From NCEH01 sp043195125 (lineage in GTDB: Bacteria > Pseudomonadota > Alphaproteobacteria > Rhizobiales > Xanthobacteraceae): 64,000 nucleotides of DNA. The notes under the pieces are model-generated. The model searched no databases. It was given only the letters and a program-made list of their open reading frames with translations, and was not told the DNA's origin. Where the stretch lies: assembly GCF_043195125.1 (NCBI RefSeq), contig NZ_JBAFWR010000001.1, one strand, 5' to 3'. Each line of letters starts with the position of its first letter. The stretch's first letter is position 1. A program made the position numbers and the translations under genes. Positions 25,815 through 34,794 of the stretch are shown in pieces.

Positions 25815-25841
25815 CACGCTCGGCGGCGTTGGCCGCGCCGA

Positions 25842-26522
25842 TCAGGCCACCAGCCCGAGGGCGCTCGCGGCTTGGTCGCGGATGGCGGCGATATTGGCGC
25901 GATAGCCCTCGATCCCGCCCTTGAACACGGCCGATCCCGCCACCAGCACGTCCGCCCCGGCCTGGACGCACAGGGCGCCGGTCTGCGGATTCACGCCGCC
26001 GTCGATCTCCAGGCGGATGTCGCGGCCGCGGATCATGTCGCGGATGCGCTCGATCTTGGGCAGCACGTCGGGGATGAAGGCCTGTCCGCCGAAGCCGGGA
26101 TTGACGGTCATCACGCAGATGAGGTCGGTCTTATCCAGCACATAGTCCAGCACCCGCTCGGAGGTGGCCGGGTTCAGCGCCACGCCGGCTTTCTTGCCGA
26201 GCCCGCGAATGACCTGGAGGCAGCGGTCGAGATGGTCGGTCGCTTCCACCTGCACGGTGATGATATCCGCCCCCGCCTTGGCGAAGGCTTCCAGATAGGG
26301 CTCCACCGGCGAGATCATCAGATGCACGTCGAACACCTTGTCGGTGTAGGGACGCAGCGCCTTGATGATGTCCGGCCCGAAGGTGATGTTGGGCACGAAA
26401 TGCCCGTCCATCACGTCGAGATGGATGTAATCGGCCCCGGCCGCCGCGACGTCGCGCACTTCTTCGCCGAGGCGGGAGAAGTCGCTGGCGAGGATCGAGG
26501 GCGCGATCAGCGGGAAATTCAT
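25842..26522 (-). CDS. rpe: Ribulose-phosphate 3-epimerase
   Basis: Interconverts ribulose 5-phosphate and xylulose 5-phosphate in the pentose phosphate and Calvin cycles; 226 residues, TIM barrel. Motifs: APSILASDFSRLGEE, HLDVMDGHFVPNITFGP (metal His/Asp), HLMI, VMTVNPGFGGQAF and EIDGGVN. It sits 77 bases after fbp on the same strand; the pairing with FBPase suggests a role in sugar-phosphate regeneration during C1 growth. Confidence 0.97.
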   Translation of the reverse strand: MNFPLIAPSILASDFSRLGEEVRDVAAAGADYIHLDVMDGHFVPNITFGPDIIKALRPYTDKVFDVHLMISPVEPYLEAFAKAGADIITVQVEATDHLDRCLQVIRGLGKKAGVALNPATSERVLDYVLDKTDLICVMTVNPGFGGQAFIPDVLPKIERIRDMIRGRDIRLEIDGGVNPQTGALCVQAGADVLVAGSAVFKGGIEGYRANIAAIRDQAASALGLVA

Positions 26523-26599
26523 GGCTTCAACTCCTCAGCGGCGGCGTTTCGATGCGGCGCCCGTCATATGGGGACCGGGCGGGCGCGCCGCCACATCCT

Positions 26600-27589
26600 T
26601 CAATAATAGCTGGCGATCTTTTCCACTTCCTCGCGCGAGCCGAACACCAGCGGAATGCGCTGGTGCAGCTTCTGCGGGACGATGTCGAGAATGCGGGTCT
26701 TGCCGTCGGTGGCGGCGCCCTGCGCCTGTTCCACCAGGAAGGCCACCGGATTGGCCTCGTAGATCAGGCGCAGGCGGCCTTCGCCATAGCCCTTGCGGCT
26801 GTCGCCGGGATAGAGATAGACGCCGCCGCGGGTGAAGATGCGGAACGCATCGGCCACCATGGAGCCGACCCAGCGCATGTTGAAATCCTTGCCGCGCGGG
26901 CCGTCCTTGCCGGCGAGGCAATCCTCGATATAGGCGCGCATGGGCGCCGCCCAATGGCGGACGTTGGATTGGTTGACGCCATATTCCTTGGTGGCGGCGG
27001 GCACTTCCACGGCGGCACGGGCGAGGATGAAATCGCCGCTCGCCCGGTCCAGCACGAACACCTGCGTGCCCGCGCCCACGGTGGAGACCAGCAGCGTGGA
27101 GGGGCCGTAGACCAGGAAGCCGGAGGCGAGCTGGGCCGTGCCCTTCTGCTTCAGAGCTTCCACCGGGTCGGGGAAAGCGGCGGCGCTATAGGGCAACACC
27201 GAATAGATGGTGCCGATGGAGACGTTGGTGTCGATGTTCGAGGAGCCGTCCAGCGGGTCCACCGCCACCACCAGCGTGCCGGCATCGTTCAGCGGGATCG
27301 GCGTCTCGCTTTCCTCGGAGCCGAGGAAGGCGACGGGCGCAGTTTTCAGGGCGGAGACGATGGCCTCCTCGGCGATCACGTCCAGTTCCTTCTGGGCATC
27401 GCCGCCGGCATTGGCCTCGTCGCCGCGGATCTTGGCGAAATGCTCGGCGAGGGGGCCGCGCGCCACCATGTCGGCGATGGTCACGCCGGCCTGCGCGATG
27501 CGCTCCACGGCTGCGGCAACGGCCTTGCGGGTATCATCCTCGGCCGCCCAGCTTCCGAGATAGCCTTGCAGGGTCACGACGTCGCTCAC
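26600..27589 (-). CDS. fbp: Fructose-1,6-bisphosphatase class I
   Basis: Hydrolyses fructose 1,6-bisphosphate (some Calvin-cycle forms also act on sedoheptulose bisphosphate); 329 residues. Motifs: FLGSEESE, VDPLDGSSNID (Mg site) and GGVYLYPGDSRKGYGEGRLR then YEANP. Located between the H4MPT block and rpe, on the same strand. Whether it is the cbbF of an autotroph or the only housekeeping enzyme cannot be told here, since no cbb operon is visible. Confidence 0.96.
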   Translation of the reverse strand: MSDVVTLQGYLGSWAAEDDTRKAVAAAVERIAQAGVTIADMVARGPLAEHFAKIRGDEANAGGDAQKELDVIAEEAIVSALKTAPVAFLGSEESETPIPLNDAGTLVVAVDPLDGSSNIDTNVSIGTIYSVLPYSAAAFPDPVEALKQKGTAQLASGFLVYGPSTLLVSTVGAGTQVFVLDRASGDFILARAAVEVPAATKEYGVNQSNVRHWAAPMRAYIEDCLAGKDGPRGKDFNMRWVGSMVADAFRIFTRGGVYLYPGDSRKGYGEGRLRLIYEANPVAFLVEQAQGAATDGKTRILDIVPQKLHQRIPLVFGSREEVEKIASYY

Positions 27590-27684
27590 CTTGTGCCTCC
27601 ATCATCCGCCGCGGGACATATCCCGCCGGTTCGGCGCTCTTATGGCGCACGACGGGGAAGCCGTCGAGCTTTGGCGCGTGCCGT

Positions 27685-28113
27685 TCACCGGCCGCGGTGG
27701 ATTTCCACGCCCACGTCGCCGAACACGCCGCTGATCGGCGCCCCCGGCTTGTGCACCACCACGCGCACCTGCTCGATCTGCGGAAAATGGTCCAGCAGGC
27801 GCGCGGCGATGCGCTCGGCGAGCGTTTCCACCAGGTGGACGATGTCGTCCTCCACCACCGCCCGCACATGCTCGTAGACCGTCTGGTAGGAGACGGTGAG
27901 GGCGGGATCGTCGGCCCAGGCGGCGGGGCGCGTGTCGAGCCACCAGTCCACATCCACCACGAAGCGCTGGCCCAGCTGCTGCTCGGCATCGAACACGCCA
28001 TGGCGGGCGTAGAAGGGCAGGGCGCGCAGGAACAGGCGGTCGCGACGCGGCACCGCGGCGGCGGGCTCGGCCTCGGCCGCTTCGAGGGCTTCCGGGTCGC
28101 TGGGGTCGATCAT
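27685..28113 (-). CDS. Dihydroneopterin aldolase-type protein of the H4MPT block
   Basis: A 142-residue protein with the FolB tunnel-fold pattern: FLRALPFYARHGVFDAEQQL, GQRFVVDVDWWLDTR, the YQTVYEHVRAVVE block with HLVETLAERIAARLL, and VRVVVHKPGAPI. FolB cleaves 7,8-dihydroneopterin to 6-hydroxymethyl-dihydropterin, a step shared by folate and methanopterin synthesis. Placement next to H4MPT genes suggests it serves the methanopterin branch. The ATG at 28113 is chosen; the frame is open far upstream in an unrelated phase. It begins 5 bases after the ASKHA protein gene. Confidence 0.88.
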   Translation of the reverse strand: MIDPSDPEALEAAEAEPAAAVPRRDRLFLRALPFYARHGVFDAEQQLGQRFVVDVDWWLDTRPAAWADDPALTVSYQTVYEHVRAVVEDDIVHLVETLAERIAARLLDHFPQIEQVRVVVHKPGAPISGVFGDVGVEIHRGR

Positions 28114-28118
28114 GGGGC

Positions 28119-29207
28119 TCACGCGAGGCTCGGGGTGACGAGGGAGGAACGAGGGTGCGAGGCCGCGCCCGCGAAAGCAAGCCGGGTAAAAGCAAGGCGG
28201 GCGACGGCGACGGCGGGCGCGCAATCTGCGGCGCGCGCCGCAAGCGCGGGATCGTCGGTGAAGACGGCGCCCACATCCAGATAGGGGCGTCCGATCCGCG
28301 CCGCGAGCCGCTCGGCCAGGAAGCGGCCGATGCCGGCGCCGACGATCGGCGCATCGGCGGGCAGGCTCGCGCCCGAGAGCACGCAGGCGAGCGCGCCATG
28401 CAGCGTGTGGAGCTGCACCGCCGCCGCATAGTCCGCCAGCTGGCGCGCCTGCTCCAGAGTCGCCGGCCCGAGATCGCGCCCCACCATGCGCAGCAGACGC
28501 CGCGCGCTGGCGTCCAGCGTCTTCGGGCCGCCATCCGCCGCGGGATGCAGGTCGCCATGTTCCGGCAGGTCGCCGGTGAGGCGGTAGATATCGGCGGCGG
28601 TGGCGAAATGCTCCGCCATCAGCGGCACGAAGCCGCCGGCAAACGGCAGCGCGGGCGCAAGCGCCATCACCGGCGTGCGCGCCACGCCGCCATAGACCAG
28701 TTCGCTGCTGGCGAGGCGCTCGGCATCGCTGAAGCCGCGCGCCGTGACCGCGCCGCCGGCGAAGGGAATGAGATCGGTGGTGGTGGAGCCGATATCCACC
28801 AAAATCCCGCACGGCAGCTCGGTGGCGAGCGCGGCGGCGGTGGCGTGCCAGTTCGCCGAGGCGATGCCCTCCACATGCTCGGTCGCGGCGGAGACGGGCA
28901 CAAGGCCGTCCGGCCCGGCATAGATCCGGCATCCGGGCCCGAGGCGGGCGCCGAGCACCGCCGCGAGCGCCGTGACGCCGGTGGCGCGGTCGGGCCACAG
29001 ATCCACCAGTTCGCCCGTCATGGTCACGGCGGAGGGCAGGTGCGGCAGCGGGCCGAGGGTGGCGAGTGCGGCATCGAGGTGGTCCATGCCGCGCCACAGT
29101 GCGCAGGGGGCCATGTCGACGGCGCGCAGGATGCCCGCGTCATCGAAGGCGGCGCGCTTGAGATGGGCGCCGCCCACATCCCAGCCGAGGAAGGCGAAAT
29201 CGCTCAT
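28119..29207 (-). CDS. H4MPT-linked C1 pathway protein, hydantoinase/oxoprolinase-like (ASKHA fold)
   Basis: A 362-residue protein of the family annotated as H4MPT-linked C1 transfer pathway protein. It starts FAFLGWDVGGAHLKRAAFDD, an actin-like phosphate-1 motif, and has GILVDIGSTTTDLIPFAGG, a second phosphate loop, so it should bind ATP. Its reaction in methanopterin or methanofuran synthesis is not established to my knowledge. Its ATG overlaps the stop of the ATP-grasp gene by 4 bases (ATGA), so the two are coupled. Confidence 0.85.
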   Translation of the reverse strand: MSDFAFLGWDVGGAHLKRAAFDDAGILRAVDMAPCALWRGMDHLDAALATLGPLPHLPSAVTMTGELVDLWPDRATGVTALAAVLGARLGPGCRIYAGPDGLVPVSAATEHVEGIASANWHATAAALATELPCGILVDIGSTTTDLIPFAGGAVTARGFSDAERLASSELVYGGVARTPVMALAPALPFAGGFVPLMAEHFATAADIYRLTGDLPEHGDLHPAADGGPKTLDASARRLLRMVGRDLGPATLEQARQLADYAAAVQLHTLHGALACVLSGASLPADAPIVGAGIGRFLAERLAARIGRPYLDVGAVFTDDPALAARAADCAPAVAVARLAFTRLAFAGAASHPRSSLVTPSLA

Positions 29208-30181
29208 CGCACCTTCACCTCCACCGGCACGGCCATGGGCAGGTGCGGCACGGCGGGCGGGCGGCCGTCGCGGATCAGTTCCGGCAGGAAGGCGGCGGGA
29301 TTGATGCCGAGGCTGGCGTGCAGGCCGGCATAGGAGGTGGTGATGCGGGGATTGACCTCCACCACCACCGGCCCGTCTTCGGTCATGATGAGATCGATGC
29401 CGATGATGCCGCTGAGGCCGGGAATGGCGGCCACCACGGCCCGCGCGAGCGCCGCGAACTTGCCGTCCGCGTCCGGCAGGCAGCCGACCGTGAGCCCGGT
29501 CAGCGAGAGACGGCCCTCGTCCTCCGCCAGTTCCTGGAGATTGGCGGTCAGCAAGGTCACGCCATCGGGCCGGCACAGCACGGTGAGGCTGGCGGCGACG
29601 CCCGCCACATAGGGCTGGACGATGAGGCCGGCGGGCGGCAACTGCGCCGCGCGTAGGGCATCCAGGCTGCGCCAGATGTGGGTTTGCGTGGCACCCGCGC
29701 CATCGTCCGGCTTGGTGACGAGCGGGGCCGCGAGAGTGTCCGGCATCGCCGCGAGCGCATAGGTCGGGATATGGGGAATGCCCGCCGCCGCGAGATGCTG
29801 GGCGGTGAGGCTCTTGCGCCCGGCGATTCGCAGCGCCGCCGCTTCGCTCGCGATCACCCGCGCCGCGCCAGTGCGGGCGAGCGCCACAAGACGCTCCAGC
29901 AGGCCGTCGGTTTCCGGCGCCACGGGCCAGACCACATGGGCCGTGCCCGCGAGGCGCGCCCAGACCGCCCAGGGATCCTCGCCTTCCGCCACTGGAACGC
30001 TGTCCGCGCGGGGCGGCGCGAGGCGGTCGTCGTGGCACAACACCACCTGCACGCCCGGAATATTCTCCAGGTCGCTCACCATGGCATCGCGCATCAGCGT
30101 GCCCTCCGGCAGCAGGGTTTGCGGAAGCGCCTTGTCGCGCAGGCCGCCGGATGTCACGAACTCGCAGACAAAGACGCGCAT
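29204..30181 (-). CDS. ATP-grasp ligase, MfnD-like
   Basis: A 325-residue ATP-grasp enzyme. It begins MRVFVCEFVTSGGLRDKAL, typical of COG1821, whose archaeal member MfnD joins glutamate to tyramine in methanofuran synthesis. ATP-grasp marks: TKPDDGAGATQTHIW and the metal-binding IIGIDLIMTEDGPVVVEVNP. Methylotrophs need a methanofuran analogue for the formyltransferase complex, so a tyramine-glutamate ligase role is plausible but inferred. It is divergent from the HisA-like gene with only 35 bases between starts. Confidence 0.85.
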   Translation of the reverse strand: MRVFVCEFVTSGGLRDKALPQTLLPEGTLMRDAMVSDLENIPGVQVVLCHDDRLAPPRADSVPVAEGEDPWAVWARLAGTAHVVWPVAPETDGLLERLVALARTGAARVIASEAAALRIAGRKSLTAQHLAAAGIPHIPTYALAAMPDTLAAPLVTKPDDGAGATQTHIWRSLDALRAAQLPPAGLIVQPYVAGVAASLTVLCRPDGVTLLTANLQELAEDEGRLSLTGLTVGCLPDADGKFAALARAVVAAIPGLSGIIGIDLIMTEDGPVVVEVNPRITTSYAGLHASLGINPAAFLPELIRDGRPPAVPHLPMAVPVEVKVR

Positions 30182-30216
30182 GCGCTTTCCTTCCCGGACC
30201 AGGCTCGGACACGAAG

Positions 30217-30909
30217 ATGCAGGTTATCCCGGTCATCGATCTTAAGGGAGGGCTTGTGGTGCACGCCCGCCAGGGTGCGCGCCATCTTTATGCGCCCATC
30301 GTCTCGCCGCTGGTGGCCGGCAGCGCGCCGCGCGACATCGTGGCGGCACTGCTGGCGCTGGCGCCGTTCGAGACCCTCTACGTGGCCGACCTCGATGCCA
30401 TCGCGGGGGAAGGCGACAATGCGCCCGCCATCCGCGACTTGCGCGCGGCCTTTCCCGCTCTCGCCTTGTGGGTGGACGCGGGCGAGAACAGCCGCGCGGC
30501 GCTCGCCGCGCGTCATGCGGCCGATGCCGGCATTCCGGTGGTCGGCAGCGAGACGCTGACCGATGCGGGGGCGCTCGCCGGCATGGCGGGGCTGGATTTC
30601 GTGCTCTCGCTCGATCATGACGCGCAGGGGCCGCGCGGCCCACACGCGGTGCATGCGACGCCCGCGCTTTGGCCGCGCCGGGTAATCGCCATGACGCTCG
30701 CGAAAGTAGGCTCGGGCGCCGGGCCGGACCTGGAGCGGCTGGCGAACATTCAGGCGCGCGGCGGCGATCTGGCTCTGTTCGCCGCCGGCGGCGTGCGCCA
30801 TGCGGGGGACCTCGACACCTTGGCCGCCATGGGGATCAGCGGCGCATTGATCGCCACCGCCTTGCACGACGGGCGCCTTTCGCCCGAGGATCTCGCGCGC
30901 TTTTCCTGA
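30217..30909 (+). CDS. HisA/HisF-like TIM-barrel protein of the H4MPT block
   Basis: A 230-residue protein resembling HisA: QVIPVIDLKGGLVVHARQG at the start, TLYVADLDAIAGEGDNA, and FAAGGVRHAGDLDTLAAMGI at the C-terminal phosphate site. It lacks a surrounding histidine operon, and such HisA-like genes recur in methylotroph H4MPT clusters. The substrate is unknown. It is the only plus-strand gene in this block, transcribed away from the MfnD-like gene, and it converges on the CitG-like gene with a 7-base gap. Confidence 0.83.
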   Translation: MQVIPVIDLKGGLVVHARQGARHLYAPIVSPLVAGSAPRDIVAALLALAPFETLYVADLDAIAGEGDNAPAIRDLRAAFPALALWVDAGENSRAALAARHAADAGIPVVGSETLTDAGALAGMAGLDFVLSLDHDAQGPRGPHAVHATPALWPRRVIAMTLAKVGSGAGPDLERLANIQARGGDLALFAAGGVRHAGDLDTLAAMGISGALIATALHDGRLSPEDLARFS

Positions 30910-30916
30910 CGCGGGT

Positions 30917-31798
30917 TCAGCCATGGCCCTCACGCTCCAGGCCCTCACGCTCCAGGGCGTGCGCGAGCACGCTCGCCACCGTGAGATCGGCGCTGGTTCC
31001 GGGATTAAGGCCGCGCTTTTTCAAGGATGAATCGAAGGCCAGCAGGGAGATGTGCCGCGACTCCCATTCTTTGAAGGTGGCCCTGAGGCGGACCGTCTCA
31101 CGCGCCTCCTCCAGCACCGCCTCGGCCGTGCCCGCGCCGAACTTGCGGGCGATATGGCTGTCCGGAAAGGCGGTGAGGAAATCCAGATAGACCGCCTGCA
31201 CGAGCTCTGGCGCAAACGGGTCCGCGCAGCCGTGAAGCCGCGCGCCGCCGATTTCGAACACGTCCGCGAAGCCGTGGACATATTGAAAGGCGATGCGGTC
31301 GCGGGGCGCGGCTTCGGCCATGGCCGCCTTCAAATCGACGGCGGCGGGGAAGCGCACATCGGCGCGCGCCGTGCCGAGCCCGCCGGGTTTGGCGGCGGCG
31401 ATGGCGCGGAAGGCGCTGGCCGCATCTTCCATGGTCAGCGCCTCCAGCGCCGCCTTCAGGCGCGCCCGCAAATCGCCGGGACCGGGCGAGAGCGCGGCGT
31501 GGACCAGCGGCGCGCACAACAACACGATGCCGAGATTGGTGTTGCAGCCGGCCGCCGCGAGCGATGCCGACACCGCCGCCTCGATGCGCGCGCCGATGCA
31601 GAGCCCAACCCCTGAGATGCCAGGCGCCGAGAGCGCGGGAGCCGCCGCCGCCGCGGCGCGCTCGAACTGCGCCACGTCCATATCGTGCCCGGCCGCGTGC
31701 ACATGCACATTGCCCGGCTTCAGGGTCTGCAACTCGGCCCGGCAGGCGCGCTCAAACAGGTCAGCGGCGCGATCCGGTGTGGTGCACTCCAGTGTCAT
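30917..31798 (-). CDS. Triphosphoribosyl-dephospho-CoA synthase-like (CitG family) protein
   Basis: A 293-residue CitG/MdcB-family protein: ACRAELQTLKPGNVHVHAAG, CNTNLGIVLLCAPLVHA and AAKPGGLG motifs. In methylotrophs such a gene (orf7 in Methylobacterium, from memory) sits in the H4MPT cluster and is thought to attach a ribosyl-phosphate unit during cofactor synthesis. Its start overlaps the RimK-like gene's stop by 4 bases. The C-terminus reads LEREGLEREGHG because of a 15-base duplication. Confidence 0.87.
   Translation of the reverse strand: MTLECTTPDRAADLFERACRAELQTLKPGNVHVHAAGHDMDVAQFERAAAAAAPALSAPGISGVGLCIGARIEAAVSASLAAAGCNTNLGIVLLCAPLVHAALSPGPGDLRARLKAALEALTMEDAASAFRAIAAAKPGGLGTARADVRFPAAVDLKAAMAEAAPRDRIAFQYVHGFADVFEIGGARLHGCADPFAPELVQAVYLDFLTAFPDSHIARKFGAGTAEAVLEEARETVRLRATFKEWESRHISLLAFDSSLKKRGLNPGTSADLTVASVLAHALEREGLEREGHG
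30926..30955. repeat. 15-base tandem duplication at the end of the CitG-like gene
   Basis: GCCCTCACGCTCCAG at 30926-30940 is repeated exactly at 30941-30955. It is in frame and encodes the doubled LEREG near the C-terminus. Confidence 0.9.
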
Positions 31799-32691
31799 GC
31801 CATCGCCCTTTCGCCGGCGAGCAAAGCGGCGAGCGGCACGGCCATGTCCAGCCCGGTTGCGGCGTGAAGGCCGCTCCAGGCGGGCATGGAATTCACTTCC
31901 AGCACCAGCAGGCGGCCGGCCGCGTCAGCGATCAGGTCCACGCCGGCGAAATGCGCGCCCACCGCCCCCGCCGCCGCAACCGCGATTTCGGCCAGCGCGC
32001 CGGTGGCCGGCACCGGCTCGCCTTTGGCGCCCTGGTGGATATTGGTGATCCAATGGCTCGCGACCCGCCGCATGGCGCCTTCCGCCCGGCCGCCCACCAC
32101 GAATACGCGGTAATCCGCATGGCGGCCGTCGGCGGGCGGAATGAAGTCCTGGAGATAATAGACCCCGTCCATCTCCTCCGCCCCCGGCAGCGCGTCCTTC
32201 GGCGCGAGGCGGCGCAGGCCGCGCCCCTGCGCACCGAACAAGGGCTTCAGCACCGTATCGCCCGGTGCGGCGTCGATGAGCATCTGCGCTGCCTGTGGGT
32301 CTTCGAGCACCAAGGTGCGCGGCGTCGGCAGGCCGGCGCGGGCGAGCAGGAAGGTGGTCATACTCTTGTCGATGCAGCGCTCGATGGCGCGGGCCTCGTT
32401 CATGACCCGGACGCCGGACTCGCGCAGCGCATGCAGCACGCCGAGCCGCAAGGTGATCTGCTCGGTGGACCCGCCGGGCATGATGCGCACGAAGGCGCTC
32501 TGCGGCAGCGCCTCCTCGAAGCCCGGCAGCAGCAGGCCGTGGGGCGTTGCGCCCACCGCGAAGCCGCAGGATTTCAGCGACAGCAGCCGCGCTGCGCGGC
32601 CGCGCTTCTTCAGCGCCGCGACGAGGCGGCGGGTATGCCAGTCCGCCCGCTCGGCGAAGATCGCGATGCGGGGATCGAATGCGGCGGCCAT
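31795..32691 (-). CDS. RimK/MptN-like ATP-grasp ligase (H4MPT glutamate ligase candidate)
   Basis: A 298-residue RimK-type ATP-grasp enzyme. Visible parts: DKSMTTFLLARAGLPTPRTL, VLKPLFGAQGRGLRRL (ATP loop), YYLQDFIPP, YRVFVVGG and the metal site VLEVNSMPAWSGL. The archaeal MptN adds an alpha-glutamyl residue to tetrahydromethanopterin; a counterpart (orf5) accompanies mch in Methylobacterium. It lies between the CitG-like gene and mch, 6 bases downstream of mch. Confidence 0.88.
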   Translation of the reverse strand: MAAAFDPRIAIFAERADWHTRRLVAALKKRGRAARLLSLKSCGFAVGATPHGLLLPGFEEALPQSAFVRIMPGGSTEQITLRLGVLHALRESGVRVMNEARAIERCIDKSMTTFLLARAGLPTPRTLVLEDPQAAQMLIDAAPGDTVLKPLFGAQGRGLRRLAPKDALPGAEEMDGVYYLQDFIPPADGRHADYRVFVVGGRAEGAMRRVASHWITNIHQGAKGEPVPATGALAEIAVAAAGAVGAHFAGVDLIADAAGRLLVLEVNSMPAWSGLHAATGLDMAVPLAALLAGERAMA

Positions 32692-32697
32692 TGGTAT

Positions 32698-33651
32698 TCA
32701 GCCGGCAAATGAACGGGCGATCAGAGCCGGATCGACCGCCCCGGCGGTGAAGCTCACGCCATGGTCGACGGCGGTAACCAGCACCTGCGCCGGGGAAAAC
32801 AGCAGCGGGTCGATGCGATAGAAATCGCACTCATAGGCGGCGAACACCTCGGCGAACGGCCGGCCGTGATCGCGGGAGGTGAGGCTGGGCAGGCGCTGGG
32901 CGAGATCGCGGGCGTCGTCCGCCGCTCCGCTCACATAAAGCTGCACCTCGCCCCCATAGAGGGTCGCGTCATTGGTGCGACCCATGGCGGCGATGAAATC
33001 CGGGGCCGGCGGCGGCACCGGTGCGCTGCCCCGCCCATCGAGGATGCGATCCAGCGGGAAATGCAGGGCATGCGCCTTGTGTAGCGCCACCTCCAGCACC
33101 CGCGCCGCGATCTGCACCCCGCCCGCAAGGCTGCTGGTGGGTGTGAGGATGAGGGTGATGTTTTCCCCCGCGACCCCCGTGGCGGCGCGGATCTGCTCTA
33201 TCACCTCGGCCGGCGGCATCTGGCCGGTTTCCAGCACCAGGACGATGTCCGCGCCCTGTTCGCGCAAGCCGAGTTCGGCGAACAGCGGCTCCTTCGCCGC
33301 CGTGGCGCGGCCGGGGCCCGAGCCGAGGGCGAAGAAATCGCCAGCCGCCAACTGCCAGCCGGCATATTGGCTGCCGAGGCAGGCGAGCACCGGGTCGCAG
33401 GTGCCGACCGTAACAAGCGTGGTCCAGGGGGCAAAGCGGTCGGAGGTCTGGAACGTCACCTGCCCCAGCCCGCCGAGGCAGATTTCGGCGATCCGCCGTC
33501 CCGCCTCCAGCCCGCCGCGCGCGGTGATGCCGGCATCGACAATGCGTGCGCCGTGGGGGGCGGTGGAGAGTGACAGGCGCAGCGCGTCCGCGTCGCGAAC
33601 CAGCGCCTCCACCAGAACGGCGGCGCGCCGCGAGAGATCGGGCCGGATCAT
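32698..33651 (-). CDS. mch: Methenyltetrahydromethanopterin cyclohydrolase
   Basis: Hydrolyses methenyl-H4MPT to formyl-H4MPT in the oxidation of formaldehyde; 317 residues. The blocks CLGGLGQVTFQ, CLGSQYAGWQLA and FFALGSGPGRA are diagnostic of Mch. The ATG at 33651 overlaps the preceding ATP-grasp gene's stop (ATGA). It sits two genes downstream of mtdB, the order expected for consecutive pathway steps. Confidence 0.96.
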   Translation of the reverse strand: MIRPDLSRRAAVLVEALVRDADALRLSLSTAPHGARIVDAGITARGGLEAGRRIAEICLGGLGQVTFQTSDRFAPWTTLVTVGTCDPVLACLGSQYAGWQLAAGDFFALGSGPGRATAAKEPLFAELGLREQGADIVLVLETGQMPPAEVIEQIRAATGVAGENITLILTPTSSLAGGVQIAARVLEVALHKAHALHFPLDRILDGRGSAPVPPPAPDFIAAMGRTNDATLYGGEVQLYVSGAADDARDLAQRLPSLTSRDHGRPFAEVFAAYECDFYRIDPLLFSPAQVLVTAVDHGVSFTAGAVDPALIARSFAG

Positions 33652-34790
33652 GCGTCGCTGCTCGCCACCTGCTGGCTCTGCGGCAGGCCGAGGCGGTTGC
33701 GCATTTCGGCCAGCCCGTCGCGCACCTGTGCCACGGCCGCCGACATGTCGCTGGCGGTGCGCTTCACCGTGCAGATGGGCGCGCCGGCGGGAATGATGGT
33801 GCCGGCGGCGGTGCGGTCGCACACATGGTCCGGCCATGCGCCGGCGGGAATCATCACGTCGCTGTCGGCATAGAGAATGCCGGCGGCGGTCGCGCCCTTG
33901 GGCTGCGGCAGCCCCTTGGGCAGCTTGCCGCCGCAGGCCGCCAGATGCAGCGCCAGCAAGGGCGGCATGGGCTCCACGTCGAAAATGTCGATGCTCGCGC
34001 CGATCCGGGGATTGATCTCCACCAGCCACCAGCGGTCCGCCTCCACCAGCACGTCCACCGAGATCAGGCCCACGAGCCCGCAGACCGTGGCGATGCGCAG
34101 GGCGCCAGCGAGGATCGCCGCCGCATGCTTGGCGGGCAACGGCACCGGGCCGACCGCGCCGCCATAGCGGAACGGATGGGTGCTATCGGAATGCGACCAT
34201 TGCCAACTCGCGCCGACGGGAAGGGCTTCTTTTCCATTGGAAAGGATCAGCAGCGAATAAGCGGTGCCGCTGACTTCCCGCTGCAGATAATGCCCTGGGG
34301 CGGGCGGGCCGGTTTCCTCCGGCGCGCGGCGGCGGATGTGGCTGCCGCCGGCGCCACCGATCTTTTTCTCCAGCAGCGGCGCGCCGGCGAGATCGCCCGC
34401 GGGGGCCTCCAGCGTCACGGGCGGAAAGGCGATGCCGAGATGGCCGCACAGGGCGGCGAGCGCCAGCGGGTCCTTCAGCACGCGCACCGTCTCGGCCATG
34501 TTGCCGAGGATCGGATTGCGCTCGGCGATGCGGGTCATCAGCTGCGTGTCGTCCTCGAACCCGCCGCCCAGCACCACCGGCAGGCCGGGGGGGGAGAGGT
34601 TTGCGAGCGCCTGGATAAGGTCGTCGCCATCGAAGGAGAAGCCGTTCTTCTTGTGCACGCGCACGCAGCGCGCGGCATTGGCGCAGGTGTCGAGATCGGC
34701 GAACAGATCGAGGGAAAGCGCCGCGAAACCGGCGCGCGCGGCGCTCGCCGCCAGGGGCCGCGCGGACAGGGCGATGACGGCGAGATCCAT
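33648..34790 (-). CDS. ATP-grasp protein of the H4MPT cluster (COG2232-like)
   Basis: A 380-residue ATP-grasp protein between mtdB and mch. It starts MDLAVIALSARPLAASAARA; ATP-grasp features are PLLEKKIGGAGGSHIRR, the HYLQREVSGTAYSLLI loop and GLISVDVLVEADRWWLVEIN. It matches the position and type of orf17 in Methylobacterium H4MPT clusters. Its exact reaction is unknown; amide bond formation on the cofactor side chain is likely. ATG 34790 is used rather than the longer open frame. Both ends are tight against neighbours (4-base gap and 4-base overlap). Confidence 0.85.
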   Translation of the reverse strand: MDLAVIALSARPLAASAARAGFAALSLDLFADLDTCANAARCVRVHKKNGFSFDGDDLIQALANLSPPGLPVVLGGGFEDDTQLMTRIAERNPILGNMAETVRVLKDPLALAALCGHLGIAFPPVTLEAPAGDLAGAPLLEKKIGGAGGSHIRRRAPEETGPPAPGHYLQREVSGTAYSLLILSNGKEALPVGASWQWSHSDSTHPFRYGGAVGPVPLPAKHAAAILAGALRIATVCGLVGLISVDVLVEADRWWLVEINPRIGASIDIFDVEPMPPLLALHLAACGGKLPKGLPQPKGATAAGILYADSDVMIPAGAWPDHVCDRTAAGTIIPAGAPICTVKRTASDMSAAVAQVRDGLAEMRNRLGLPQSQQVASSDA

Positions 34791-34794
34791 AAGC

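Noticed and set aside
30217..30909. Histidine biosynthesis hisA
   Set aside because: No other his genes are nearby, and the sequence diverges from HisA outside phosphate-binding loops; context is H4MPT synthesis.
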